Of a DNA stretch of 64,000 bases, positions 34,609 to 46,681 are shown piece by piece. Every line of letters begins with the position of its first letter. Within the stretch, counting starts at the first letter, position 1. Location: NCBI GenBank assembly GCA_002110485.1, contig MOWL01000002.1, forward strand, positions 1,240,001 through 1,304,000, given 5' to 3'. The notes under the pieces were generated by a model that was given only the letters and a program-made list of their open reading frames with translations, ran no database searches and was not told the origin of the DNA. The position numbers and the translations under genes are program-made. Source of the DNA: Emergomyces orientalis. Taxonomy: Eukaryota; Ascomycota; Eurotiomycetes; Onygenales; Ajellomycetaceae.

Positions 34609-35835
34609 ATGAGGTTCACACGCGCTTCATTCCTCGGCCTTCTGCTCGCCTTCGCCCCATTGGGTACCATCGCACAAAACGTTCCCATTACTGGGGTCGA
34701 TACTTGCGATATACTCGCCAACCTCTCACCCGAGCAGTTCCGAAATACTCTAAATGAGCTGGTGAACGCCATCGATACTATCAGTCAAGACCCTTCGAGC
34801 AACGAAGTTGAGGTTGCCAAGCTAAACAATGCCATGGACTTGCTTAGATCCGTCCCCATCGAGGTGCTGCAGGCCGAAATTGATGAAGCATGTGCTAAGC
34901 AACAGCAGAGCGCAAGCATCAAACGTAGCAGAATCGCTCGCCGACAAACTCCACCTGTCCCGGAACTTGGTGAACTCGGACCTTTGATCACCGATTTTCT
35001 TGGTGGCGAGGGCAAAACGGGCCTACTTGGGGGTGCAGCTAAAAACCCACTCGCCAGCCGACAAGCTCCCGGCGCTGGTGGCCCTCTGACTGGCCTGCTT
35101 GGTGCCCCTCTAGACAGCGCTCTTGGAGGCCAGCTTGCAGCATTGCTCGGTGCTGGCCAGCCAGGCACTCTTGGAACTGTTCTTGGGCCTCTCATTGTTG
35201 GCCTTCTTGGAGGCACCATGCCCAGCCCTCCGGATGTTCCCCAAGTTGCCGCTCGACAAGTTCCTGGCACCGGAGGCCCCCTGACTGGTCTTCTTGGTGC
35301 TCCTCTAGACAGTGCTCTTGGAGGCCAGCTTGCAGCATTGCTTGGTGCTGGCCAGCCAGGCACTCTAGGGACCGTTCTTGGGCCTCTCATTGTTGGCCTT
35401 CTTGGAGGCACCATGCCCAGCCCTCCGGATGTTCCCCAAGTTGCCGCTCGACAAGTTCCTGGCACCGGAGGCCCCCTGACTGGTCTTCTTGGTGCTCCTC
35501 TAGACAGTGCTCTTGGAGGCCAGCTTGCAGCATTGCTTGGTGCTGGCCAGCCAGGCACTCTAGGGACCGTTCTTGGGCCTCTCATTGTTGGCCTTCTTGG
35601 AGGCACCATGCCCAGCCCTCCGGATGTTCCCCAAGTTGCTGCTCGACAAGTTCCTGGCACCGGAGGCCCCCTGACTGGTCTTCTTGGTGCTCCTCTGGAC
35701 AGTGCTCTTGGAGGCCAGCTTGCAGCATTGCTCGGTGCTGGCCAGCCAGGCACTCTAGGGACCGTTCTTGGGCCTCTCATTGTTGGCCTTCTTGGAGGCA
35801 CCACCAGCCCTCCAGGTATGGCAGCAGCCTCTTAA
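34609..35835 (+). CDS. Secreted Gly/Leu-rich tandem-repeat protein
   Basis: Intronless, 408 residues to TAA at 35833-35835. The N-terminus MRFTRASFLGLLLAFAPLGT is a signal peptide, likely cleaved after about residue 22. Residues ~25-100 form a helical domain with two Cys. Then come dibasic KR and RR sites just before four 65-residue repeats, each opening (A/S)RQ(A/V)PG and containing LTGLLGAPLDSALGGQLAAL and LGTVLGPLIVGLLGGT. The repeat is hydrophobic, rich in Gly, Leu and Ala and free of Cys. Extracellular or wall location is inferred from the signal peptide. The dibasic sites would suit Kex2 trimming, but the repeats are separated by single-Arg AAR sites, so it is not a classic Kex2 repeat precursor. 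I do not recognise a named family. The frame continues past the stop (see next entry). Confidence 0.8.
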   Translation: MRFTRASFLGLLLAFAPLGTIAQNVPITGVDTCDILANLSPEQFRNTLNELVNAIDTISQDPSSNEVEVAKLNNAMDLLRSVPIEVLQAEIDEACAKQQQSASIKRSRIARRQTPPVPELGELGPLITDFLGGEGKTGLLGGAAKNPLASRQAPGAGGPLTGLLGAPLDSALGGQLAALLGAGQPGTLGTVLGPLIVGLLGGTMPSPPDVPQVAARQVPGTGGPLTGLLGAPLDSALGGQLAALLGAGQPGTLGTVLGPLIVGLLGGTMPSPPDVPQVAARQVPGTGGPLTGLLGAPLDSALGGQLAALLGAGQPGTLGTVLGPLIVGLLGGTMPSPPDVPQVAARQVPGTGGPLTGLLGAPLDSALGGQLAALLGAGQPGTLGTVLGPLIVGLLGGTTSPPGMAAAS

Positions 35836-35838
35836 ATA
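35059..35838 (+). repeat. Four 195 bp tandem coding repeats
   Basis: Units start at 35059, 35254, 35449 and 35644, exactly 195 bp (65 codons) apart. Units 2 and 3 appear to differ at a single synonymous base near the end (GCC versus GCT). Unit 1 is the most diverged, and unit 4 changes to GGTTSPPGMAAA at its end. A degenerate fifth opening (ARQAPD) follows the stop at about 35842. Confidence 0.92.
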
Positions 35839-36000
35839 GCTGCCCGACAAGCTCCTGACTGTGGTAACGTTCCTACCCTATTTAATCTGGATAAGTCGCT
35901 TCAACCACAGCTTAAAGATTTGCTTGGCGGAGGGGGTTTTGCGGATTCTATGGGCAAGCTTGGCGTCTTTGACCTTATAAGTAAGCCTTCCGGGTCATGA
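35836..36000 (+). other. In-frame extension after the stop of the repeat protein
   Basis: Directly after TAA at 35833-35835 the same frame stays open for 54 codons to TGA at 35998-36000. It begins IAARQAPDCGNVPTLFNLDK, i.e. another repeat-type opening, followed by a C-terminal-looking domain with LQPQLKDLLGGGG. This suggests the ancestral protein ended here, and the TAA is either recent, read through, or allelic. A 24 nt GT-AG segment (35816-35839) would keep frame and remove the stop, but is far below normal intron length. Confidence 0.55.
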
Positions 36001-36765
36001 ATGGGCAAGGGACGGACCATCACGGGCACCGCACCACAATAAGTTAGACGACCGTCTTTATCAGTACGGTGCATTGAAGAGGAGCGTAAAGTGAGGGGAT
36101 GAAGTGCGATTTTGGAGGTCCACATTTTCTGCTTATGTATTTAATTCTTTTCTTGTTATTTTTCCTTTTCTGCATATTAACCCCCTTACAGGGCTGCTGA
36201 GAACGGGTGTAATATGTTTGAGTTGGGGTTTGCTTAATGCATTCCATGTATCTAGTCTGAACCAGTTTATAACTTTAATCAACTCCTTTTCTGTTATTCA
36301 TTTGAGTTAGTGAAGATGTTTAATTTCGTGTCAGCAGAGAAATTATTGGAAGTGGCCCGCGTTGTTGGTACATAAAGCGATAAGGGCTGAGGTGAAAGCC
36401 ATACCATCTCATCTACTAATTACTATTCATGACAAAGTACTTCACGGGTAGCATTCTGGAAGAGGAAATTGAAAAATATTTATCCATTACATGGGTGAAC
36501 TGAATATTAAAGCGGGGAAAACCATTATTAGTATAATAAATACGAAGGTAGGAAAATCGGGGTCAATGGCTAGCACGTACAGTGGGAATCCAGCCGAGAA
36601 CTTACCATCGCCATTAATTCCTCCCTACACATAAAAACTATCGGGGTAATTGGTCGCTGTAATCCAAAAATAGTGGGAGAAAAGTAAACGCTAACAGGCA
36701 AGCAAAAACAGGGGCGTAGTTTAGAACCGCCATACGTAAATACTAATTATTTAACTAAACAGACT
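36001..36765. other. Convergent spacer
   Basis: 3' flanks of the repeat protein and RIC8 genes. AT-rich, no coding signal. Confidence 0.55.
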
Positions 36766-38681
36766 CTAGTCCAACTCTTCAAATCTTCCCTGTTCAAGAG
36801 CTGCCCGGACAGGGTTCTCCACGTCAACCACGCCAGTTGCTTTCAGCCTAGAAAGAGAGAGATAGAGTGCATTAGTAAAAGATCAAAAATTGGCAAATAA
36901 ATTCAGATCACCCCAGATATTAATCAATAACGAAAGGACTAAGATGAAAACTGACCTGTCAAATAGAACAAACAACCTCTCCGCCTCTTGCTCCTTTTCT
37001 TCCTGTGTCATTTCCGGGCCTTTATCTTGCGGCTCCGCATCCCACCTCTGCCCAGTAATGGGATTCACATTTGGATCAAGCTCACCAGCAGCACTGGTAC
37101 TAAATGCTTCGTTGGCCGTCTCTGGAACCGGCATATCATGCGACATGAGGAAGCCAGCAGCAAACCCGTATCCGACATTTCTCACGAAATCAGTCGCATC
37201 GCTGCCAGAAAGCTCGAACATCAGTGCTGATATTCCTTCGCGTAGGCTCGGTGCTACGGGGGAAGTCGATAGGCGTAGGAGTCTGGAGGAGAGTGTATTT
37301 GACTGGCCTATCGGGAGATCGTGGTCGTCGTCTTCGGGGAGAAGGAGCCATTCCATATATTTTCGTGGGCCTTCGGGTGCGAACGAGTAGATTTTCCGCA
37401 AGAGAGTGAGGAGAGGTACGGCGAGAGTTTCGAGGTGTTCGGGTTTGTGCATCGCGACAGCTTGGTCTAGGATGTTTATCAACTTGTCTACATTGCAGTT
37501 CTGGTCGAATTTGGGGAATAGCGGGTTTGTCCCGAAGTGTTTGCCTTTCTTTGCTTCGAGGTCGAGGTTGAGAAGGGAATTGATAAGGTAGTTGACAGGA
37601 GCTTGTAGTGGTGGGGTTGGTATTTCAATGCGGCTTAAAATCTTCAGGATATGTGGGATTGAAGGAGAGAATGCGTCGACTCTGTGGGGATAGAAGTTGG
37701 TGATGTTGAACATGAGCTTTAATGTTTCTGAGAGTGCAAGCTCGTCCATTTGATCAAGCTTCTTCTTTCTAGCCTTAGAAAATCGTTTCGAATGTCGATA
37801 TATGTGCTATAATAACCTGTTAGAAAGGCTTTGAGAGATTCTGTTTGCTTAAGAGGCTGAAGAGAAAATCCTATACATTATTGATCTTTTCCCCTAGGGA
37901 GTTGTTATCGAACAATTTATCAAAATCCAAATCAGTGTCGTAGGTAGTTAGGAAAAGCAAACGCGATGCCAGAAACTCGTCGTCCGAATTTTCTTCCTAT
38001 TGTTCGAAAGCAAACATCAGCGTAAAGCCACGATTAACGTCGATAACTTTCCTACCTTGAGCTTCTCCGCGAGATTAGGCCCCTGTTCCAGGTCGACGAA
38101 TATCTGGCGCATGTTTGGTTCGAGAAGGAGCGCGTTTGCAAGACAGCGGAGAGCCTCACGCGATACCGCGGGCGATCTCCCCTCACAGCCATAATAGGAC
38201 AGTACTCTTATACCCTAAATACAAAATAAGAATTAGCACATTGTTTAGTGTAACTTCGTGGTATCTTTCTCTCTTCTTTTCTTTTACCTCTTTTGAATAT
38301 ATGGCGTCTGCGTTTTCCGGCTTCCGCCCATGGACTCGTAGTTGCTGGAGAATCTCAATGCGTTCTGCTCACGGGACACCACAGCCAGGTTAGTCCACCG
38401 TCATCTCAGGCGCATATAGGCTGCAGCGCATGAACAACATACGAGAAGGTTGAAGATGCTTTGCCTTTACATCTTTGGTCAGCGATTTTACCAGCCGCGC
38501 TACCTCGTCGAGCTTTTCTGTTAAGCGCAAAATGCGGGGTGGTTAGCGGGCAAGTAACAAATTCGCACACTCTCATACTGCAAATAATCTAAAAGAGAAG
38601 GACCAAGAAAAGAAGGCGCAGAAGCAGCTGAAGCAACTTTCGAAATCACATACCTTTTCCTTCTAGTTCACGAACTTCCAT
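36766..38681 (-). CDS. ric8: RIC8 (synembryn), G-alpha guanine nucleotide exchange factor/chaperone
   Basis: Seven exons: 38681-38654, 38517-38443, 38364-38288, 38214-38056, 37996-37877, 37806-36956 and 36847-36766; total 463 residues. Joins restore the family sequence: ARLVKSLTKDVK, QRIEILQQLRVHGRKPENAD, GIRVLSYYGCEGRSPAVSRE, ALRCLANALLLEPNMRQIF, ASRLLFLTTYDTDLDFDKLF, HIYRHSKRFSK, LSETLKLMFNITNFYP, and at the end NPITGQRWDAEP, EKEQEAERLFVLFDRL and a short tail. All introns are GT-AG. RIC8 is an armadillo-like protein that acts on monomeric G-alpha subunits as exchange factor and folding chaperone, controlling growth and conidiation in Neurospora. The length and exon layout fit filamentous-fungal RIC8. 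It lies convergent to the repeat protein. Confidence 0.94.
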
Positions 38682-40587
38682 TTTGAAATGGGGAGACGGG
38701 ATGTTGAACAGAAGATTAGGCGGAGAGCGAGGCGGTCAGAGATATTATTATCAGGTCCAAAACGGTACAGGCAATGACGAAATCGGCGAACGAGCACAGC
38801 TTACCATCACCGAATTTAGTGGGTAATGAGCGAGCGAAAATGAGGCAATATCAAAATAGAGCAAAGTATTTGGTAGTGGCAGAGATATAGAAGGAATGTG
38901 TAGTGTGTAACTAAGTTGATTTGCTTTGATATCAGCAGTTGACGTTTTCTCTCCGGCTGCGCCTGACTGGGTTTGATTGCGCTGGGCCAAGCAGCCAAGG
39001 TTTCTCCGCTTTCGGGCAGGTTCCCCCGCTGCAGCCAACTAAAGTAACGGTACACTCACCGTTTGACTCCGTAATAACATGGTTGTACTGTGAGCGGGCC
39101 CTTTAGTGGTATTTATTATTGTTTACGAATAGTCCCGTCTAGAACTGTAGTGTTTTTACTTCTTACGATGCGGAGATCTCCCTTTGGAAAAAGTATATAC
39201 CAAGGGCTGGATATGCGTGTCACTTCCGTTTCTAAAATAAGACTGGTATCTAAACGTAAAGGGCGGGCTTAATTCGAAGGCCCTATGCATGCAATATCAA
39301 GTCACGGCATCAAGCATGATGTTTGGCAACTCAACTAAGAAGAGACGACAGTTGTTGAGAAGGTGGGGTCTTTCATTGTCCAATTATCATGTTCTCCAGT
39401 GTGACTGGGATCAGGCGCAATATTTCTCTAAAGATAGCTCGGATGCCATTAACCGGGATCATATGGAGTTCATGCACCCAAAAGAGTTGCAGCCCAATTT
39501 CCTAGATAGGTATCACCCATTGATAGATGGAGGGGCTCTGCCTGCCAGGTTTTGTGAAGGACGATCAGTCAGCCTCGTAGGTCAGTGGCGTCCAGGCGGG
39601 TAAACAGAAGCGTTAAAGGCCGATCCCTGAGTGATGGAATGGAAGTAATGATAGTGACCGGTTAAAAGCAGGTGGTTTTCTAAAAACTCTATGTTGCAAT
39701 TGACGACAATACCGGAGTGGGCCAGCTCTTTGATAATGGAGGTCCAATGGAGCGAGGGCCATGAAACCAAGAAATGAAAGAAATGCTTGTAACTCATTGT
39801 GGGAACCCTCTGGCGGAAAAGGCAATTAAAGTGTCAATATGTCCAGCGAAGCGACGACATACCACAGCTTCACATTCGAGGTAAAATACCAACATCGACT
39901 GGGACGCCATGTTCAATATAACCCCGGTCCCATTGAACAAATGCCTGGAACAGTGGTGTCAAAACGGGCACCCGGCGGTTGAGGCGGGAAATCTTGAGAC
40001 TTGAGAGGCGAAAACGAGGGCCGAAGATTTCTATCCAAGTTGGGACGTGAAGTTCTACCAGAAAATTGGAACAAAACCCCTATTGAATACTACTGCAATC
40101 GTGCCTGAAGAGAGGTTTGACCCCTCTCTGGTGTACGTCCGTACAGAGAACAGAGTGAAGCTGAAGCCAGGAATAGAACGGATATACTATATTCCGTGAA
40201 TCATCCACGTGACTATTCCACTTTACGTGAGAAGCCCCCTAACGCGTCTGACTAAGCCCTGTGTCGCGACTTCTCGCGGCTCCTGCAGCAGTTTGGCGTT
40301 CCTTTTTTGGGGCGTGTCCAAATGTCCATCTTCAACGTCCAGCGGCCAACGTCAAACGATGGTCTTGACCGACCAAACATCTTAGCCATGCCTGCACACT
40401 CCACCAATGCAGGCATCTCATGACTTCGTTTTTGTTTTGTTATTCTCTCATGGACGGCGCATTTTGATTTAGCTTTTCTTTTTATTTCTTCCTTCTACTC
40501 TTTGCTTTCCAGGGTTGGGCGATATATCAGTTTACGATCTTTTCTTCTGTTTTCTAGTCTCATTAAGATATAGCTTTCACACCAAAT
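38682..40587. other. Divergent spacer between RIC8 and RIF1
   Basis: About 1.9 kb shared promoter region. The frame at 39289-39603 is unsupported. A T-rich leader (about 40430-40560) precedes RIF1. No RNA gene seen. Confidence 0.55.
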
Positions 40588-43500
40588 ATGGTGGACGTCC
40601 TGAGCTTCAGTGCTTTTCCTGCCCGTCCACCTACTCCCCCACGATCATCCTCCTTCAATTCAGCAGCGTCCAAGTCTGATATCCAGCAGCCGCCCAGCCA
40701 TCAAGCCCCCCTGTCCACGCCAAACGACAGTTCTTCGCCATTGAACCTGTCACCCTTTCCTCAATCCAGTGGCCTGTCCAAACGGGTTAATTTCTCCCCT
40801 CTGACTAGCTATATCAAACCTCCAACCTTCACAAGCTCGAACAACCATAAATTGAGACCACCCCTACGAAACCTACCACCCTCAAACCAATGCAGACCGT
40901 CTAAATCGATCCTCAAGACTTCATGCTCATCACCGGCTTCCATTCTGTCGTATGAACAGCCTTTTAGCTCTTCCGACAACCTGCCTGCCATGTTAGAATC
41001 CATCTCTAAACAGCTTGCGGGCGACTCGCGCACCTCAAGGGCCGACGCATACCAGCATCTGCTGGGTGCTTTGGCGGCGTACAACGACATTCCAGATGAG
41101 GGTGCACTGGTGGAAAAGGTTGAGACATTCTCGCAGTACATTCGAAGGGATATTTGCGAAGTTTCGGGGACCTACCAACCCCTCGACATCAAACTCGTAC
41201 GCCAAGCTTTGAACTTGTTCGCCATGTTCATCTACAAACCAAATCTTTCGTGTAGACTTTCGGACGACTTGAAAATTTTCATGATTGATCACTCAATCTC
41301 CTCTCTTCAAAATCCTAGTGTACCGAAAACTGTTGCAATTGAGTATATGCGTGTATTGGCCGTACAAAACTTTGCTCCAAAAATAATGACCAGCAATCGA
41401 GTGACACTCTTATTGGCTGTGCTTAAGGATATTACGGACCGTGTGGGAGGCAAAGCGGTAGTTTCCCAGCGTCTCGCGATCTACGAAAGGCTTCTTATTT
41501 TACCGCAGTCAACGATGGCCTCACACGCTGATTTATGGATGGATCATCTTATAACGGCCCTCCTTCATAATTTCAAAGAAGTGCGAACAAGAGCGATCAA
41601 ATTTGGTAAGCTGGCCGCAATGGTGCTGGGCCCAAACACCACCGTTTCCATCGCATTACGGGAAGTCCTCGATGTTACTTTAGAAAATGGCTCGACTTTT
41701 GTTCTAGAGCTTTGTGGACGGTTAGCGGGCATGATACCAAATCCTGAGAGTGGTTCACATGTGCCGCAAATTTGGAGCATTGTCATCCTCTTGCTACGAG
41801 CCAGGCGATGGCCAATGGACCACTGGCCCCATTTGAAAGACTGGCTTTTGGTTATTCAAAAGTGCTTCAACTGCAGTGACCTGACCACAAAATCCCAAGC
41901 TCTCATGGCATGGGATTTGTTTGTTTATGCTTTGCCGCCAAATGAGACCACCAGCACAGATATCTCAAAAATATTATTTCGACCTATCCTTTCGCAACTT
42001 GAACGGAAGAAATCTGATAAACAGGGTATTCTACTTAACCAGGCTTTTACGAGCTACCACAAACTCCTCTATTACGCGTTTCGACCTTCGGCCTCTCATC
42101 GGCGCCTAGCCTTCTACTGGACTGTATACATTGCAACCCCATTTTCAGGAAACCTGAATTCTGACCCAACGAATAATGGGCGGTTATGTCGGATACTATC
42201 CTCACTACTCTGGAATCAACAGCCTAAGATTTGGGAAGAAGATAAGATCAAAATTAACAAGGGGACAGTTCTTGGGCCGGAAGATCTGCCAAGACTGGAT
42301 TGTAAGTGGATTCGAAGTCGGCTGTCAATTATTCTCCCTGTCTTCAAATCGCTATTCATGACGTCAGCTTGGTGTGATGATGAGTTGGATAAATCGGGCA
42401 TCGGACTCGCGTGGACAAATCTTTCAAAGGCCTTAGGCGATGCTTCCAGCAAGGAGATTACGCCCTCCCCGGAATCTATGCGAGCAATTGCCAGTATTAT
42501 GGGGACTTTGCAACGGGCCTGGAGGACAGCACCCCTGTCGTTAAATGTGAATGGGGACGAACGAAACGACATTTTCTACAAGCGTTTCCAATTCCTTTTG
42601 ACAACAGTTATCTCGTCCATCGGGCCAATTCCATTTACAGATAAGCTGCTTTCACAAATATCTCAAGACAATTTCCAAACCGCCACTACGCCTACACATC
42701 ATCGACCACCAGTGAATAATAATGTCAGGTCTCCTATTTTTCACCTACTTCACTTAATTACGCTTTCACCGCCGCCGCCCTCATCAACAACCAGCCTCGC
42801 ATATTTTCAACTACTACACGGCATAATCGAGATTGGTGTCCAAGGAAAAACGTCAAGGAATGCCAAACTAGAAGTGCTCCGTCAATTTGCAGACCTATGC
42901 ATAGAGCAATCGGGAAATGTTTCGGATGCCCGTCTGGAATGCATGGCAAGCTACCACTATGTGTGGCAAAACATAGCGAAGCTGGCTAAGGAATGCCTTG
43001 GGGCCTCTCCTATGGAAACTGAGATTAAGAATCGCGATGATTCAGCGCCCAATGATTACGAAAACGTAATTACTATTCTTGTCGCGGGAGCTGGTTTTGA
43101 GTTAGCATTATCGGAATGGTCCCAGCTTCTTGATTCGCTTAGTTTTGTTGTTGGGGCCGAAAGGGGTGAAATTGCTCTTGCTTCTATCCTTGAAACGCTG
43201 TCGGAGGCCATCGTTTCCCAACCCCCAACCGCCATTGCTGGCTGTTGTGCAGTTCTACTGGACCTAGCCAAATTCCCTGCAATCCAAGAGCAGCTACCAT
43301 CCCCGCTACACTTTCCAATAACCAAATCGCCATTCGGGCATCGTCAAACTCAACCTTATTCTTACAACATGTTAATAGAACTAGCTAGCAGGGTACTGAA
43401 GGAGATATACGTCAAACTAACCGACATTGATTATGGTTGCGTTGTTAGATTTTTAGACTCCACATCCAAGCTTATTGATCGATGTCCATCATCGTTCAGT

Positions 43501-45767
43501 CTAGCTTTGCTCGTCGAGACACAGAATTCTCTAGGCTTTTGGCTTACTGACCCTGATGGTTTGCTCACTAGCAGATCGGGTGTAGACAACAGCATTATTG
43601 TTTCAGTAAGTTTGAAGCTTGCTCCTCCGAGTTAATCTTTACACTGACGATAATAGGCCCGAGCATTAACGCGTTCAACCTCCAAACTGCTCCAAAAATC
43701 AGCCGAGTCAGAAGACGCACTATTGCAGAATTTATCAACGCTTATCACATCTGGGTTGGAATCACGACATAAATTTACAGTGAACCATTTTATCAAGTTA
43801 TGGAATAATTCCTTTGGTTCAAAGGAAACATTGGAATATCCCGAAAATGTGGAAAAAGCCCTGAGAAGGTTAAAACCTTTCGTTCATCTCCTGCTGCCAA
43901 ACTTTCCGCCAGCGGGAGACACCACAGTACGTCTATTGTTTTATGTTGAAGCAAATAAATTCTAACATTATCCTAGACTGATATTGCCTCTCCTGAATTC
44001 CTGAGCTCTCAAGAAGAATCAACAAGAGCCGAAACCCCAATTACACTCCTTGACCGCCCAAGCAAGGTTTACAAAGCTTCTTCTGCTTCCCCTGCACAAA
44101 CTACCACGCCTGCCAGCGCAATCAAAGCCCGCCGACGGAAAAGGAGCCCTCCCTCGACGACAAAGGTCACGACACCCAAACCTCGACTTCGCCACGATGA
44201 CTCCCAGATTCAATTTGTCCCCGTCGACTCCTCACCCGCAATTGACACCGCTGGGGATATTCAAATTCTCACTGATCATCAAAAGGAGGTGAGAGATAGG
44301 CAGCGAGGAGAGACTGCGGAGCTATATCCAGGCCTTCGTTCCTCCACCTCGCAGTTTGACCAAGATACTGGCCTTCAGCTGCCCGTGGCGAAGCTAGGAG
44401 ATCTCAATAACGAGAAGATTGCTCCACCAACCCCTAAACTTCGCTTTGGCATCGCGGCGAATGACGAGTTCCTTAGTTCTTCACCTACTCCAACTTCCAA
44501 AACTACAGTTGCGGAACCCGACCAAATGATTGGATCATCTCTATCATCTGTTTTAGACATCGCTGGTCTACATTCTGAAGACCCTCCCTCATCCCCCCCT
44601 CAAATAGAGGCCCATGAAAACCGAAACATTGAAGGTTCCGAGGCTAAACGAATTTTCGAGATTAAAGATCAGGACATCAATATGAACGGCGACCTGTCTT
44701 CCCCTCCAAGGAGTTCGCCGACACCAGCCAGTGGCAACACCAATCGTCGCCGGAGTGTTCTTAGCTCAAGGAAAAAACCAGAACGGAGGGTGACAAGATC
44801 TAACAGTGCCAGCAACCCAGAAGCTATAGAGACTACGCAAATACCACATTATCTGTCGAACATCCAAGCGGACGATGCGGATCCGGTGACGTTGGAGAGA
44901 GTTGATGTTGAAAGACAACCCAATCCCTCGAGAAGAGACAGTCGTGTCTCAAATGCTGAAGGCGATGGGATTGATATTATTCCAGACTCGTTTAGCGATG
45001 ATCTTGAAAGACAAATAGCATCTCAGCTTGAACAGGACCTGGAGTTGTCAATGGATATGGAAGTGTCCAGTAGAAGAACTCAGGAACCAGACCCTTCGGT
45101 TGTAACGCGATCGATGAAACGAAAAAGGGGTGACACGTTCAATCGACATGATCGCGTTAAACGAGTCTCTCCAGGTAGGGGAAGCCCTGTTGCGGTGAAG
45201 GAGATAATTTCTTCGAAATATATATCCTCTCATCAAGAGCGAACGCCATCTAGAATTGATGTTTCACCATCAACGAGACCAAGCCGATCACGACGAAAAC
45301 CGAATTCAATACTAGACTCCGTAGAAGCTGTCAATCTCTCGTCTGACACTGGAAAATCGCCCCATTCTCCCAGCCAACGCAAGTCCAAGAAACGAAGATC
45401 CTTGCGCCTGAGCGGTCAGTCAGCACTACCAGAACCTTCAACGGAGAGTACCGACCAACAAATGGCCCCGCAAATGTGGCCTAATTCAACGATGGCAAGA
45501 AGCCCAGCAGCGGATGTACAAATGAACGACCAAGCCAATCATTCTAATTCCAAAGAAGCGGCTCTTGCTAGTCCAACCGAACAGGAAGATCGAGCTGGCA
45601 AAACAGAGAGTCCAGGAGCAGGTATACTTGCCTCTCTACGGTCTGTGCTGGGGTCGCTCAAATCGGCAACATTTGGGAGACCTGTGCTCCGTGAGATTGA
45701 GGATGTAATGTTTGATATCAAAGTGGAAGCACATGATGCTGCAAGGAGACATGGCGGCAATCCGTGA
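40588..45767 (+). CDS. rif1: RIF1, Rap1-interacting factor / replication-timing regulator
   Basis: Exons 40588-43605, 43657-43926 and 43977-45767; 1692 residues. Introns are 51 and 50 nt (GTAAGT...AATAG, GTACGT...CTAG). The N-terminus carries both protein phosphatase 1 docking motifs: RVNF (66-69) and SILK (107-110), N-terminal as in budding yeast. Residues ~150-1000 form the helical HEAT-like Rif1 N-terminal domain, including LVRQALNLFAMFIYKP and VRTRAIKFGKLAAMVLGPN. The last ~600 residues are disordered, basic and S/P-rich with KRKR and RRRKR patches, ending in a helix (VLREIEDVMFDIKVEAHDAA). Rif1 recruits PP1 to reverse DDK phosphorylation of MCM at late origins, and acts at telomeres and in break repair. 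It heads a run of four genes on the plus strand. Confidence 0.92.
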
Positions 45768-46681
45768 GCCGAGCTGAACTGCGCTTTTGCTGTTATATTA
45801 GTTTTCATTTGCTTATTTCTTTTTTCTTTCATATAGCGGTTTACCTCTATTTTTCCGTTTCTATCTTTTTTATAAATGATGCCGGCTTTTTACTTTTCTA
45901 TTGTTAGTTTTCTTTTTGTGTGTAGAATTGGAAAGCAGAAAGGGGGGGATTATGTTATTTGGCTGGCTGGATATTATATTCTATGCACACGAGGCTGCAT
46001 TAGTGACAATTGACTACCAGCTAATCCCTAGAGGGACTCCATGGATTGAAATTGTATTTGGCCTTCTTGGCAAGTTCCATGGGCCGATAAGAGATGCAAC
46101 AATCCGTTTCCCTTGTTGACAGCAGATGCAGATAAGGGTTCCAAATAAGCATGTGTACTTCTACTGTCGCCCCTTGAACGTACAAACAAGAAGCCCAATA
46201 AAGAACATTAATCACAGTACATTGAAGGGTGGTTGCTGGGAGGTGTGTCATCTCAGCACTATTTGCTGCCATATGCACAATACGGGGGACACTGCGGTAG
46301 TTATTGGATTCTTATTGTTGCACGAGACGGGCCTAGTCTGCATTTTTAGGTGTGTTTCAGATCAGATGCAGCCCCAGAAGTCTAGAATATGTAGATACAT
46401 TTCGTCACTGTAGCCTTACTCACCACCCCCTCTTACCTACATTTTTTTGTTAGTACACTTACTTATACCCCGCTACATCGCAATATATATTCAACTTGCA
46501 CACTACACACTACAATCCGCCGCTCATCCCATTTTACTCACACTGTTTTGCAATATATGTCCATCCGCCATTATCTATTCCTCTCATTCCATAATAAATT
46601 CACCTCCTACATATATTGTTTTACTCTAGACAGTAATTCTAGACCCTCCCCTCCTTCCCCGCCCTACCAAATAAGTTAACC
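45768..46681. other. Spacer between RIF1 and the epimerase
   Basis: T-rich 3' flank of RIF1, then a C/A/T-rich leader before the next ATG. Nothing coding. Confidence 0.55.

Noticed and set aside
34785..35804. 339-codon open frame antisense to the repeat protein
   Set aside because: It is an echo of the 195 bp repeats, rich in Pro and Arg, with no family resemblance; the sense strand has a signal peptide and normal composition.
35816..35839. 24 nt GT-AG intron removing the stop of the repeat protein
   Set aside because: In frame, but far shorter than any spliceosomal intron in this window (minimum about 50 nt).
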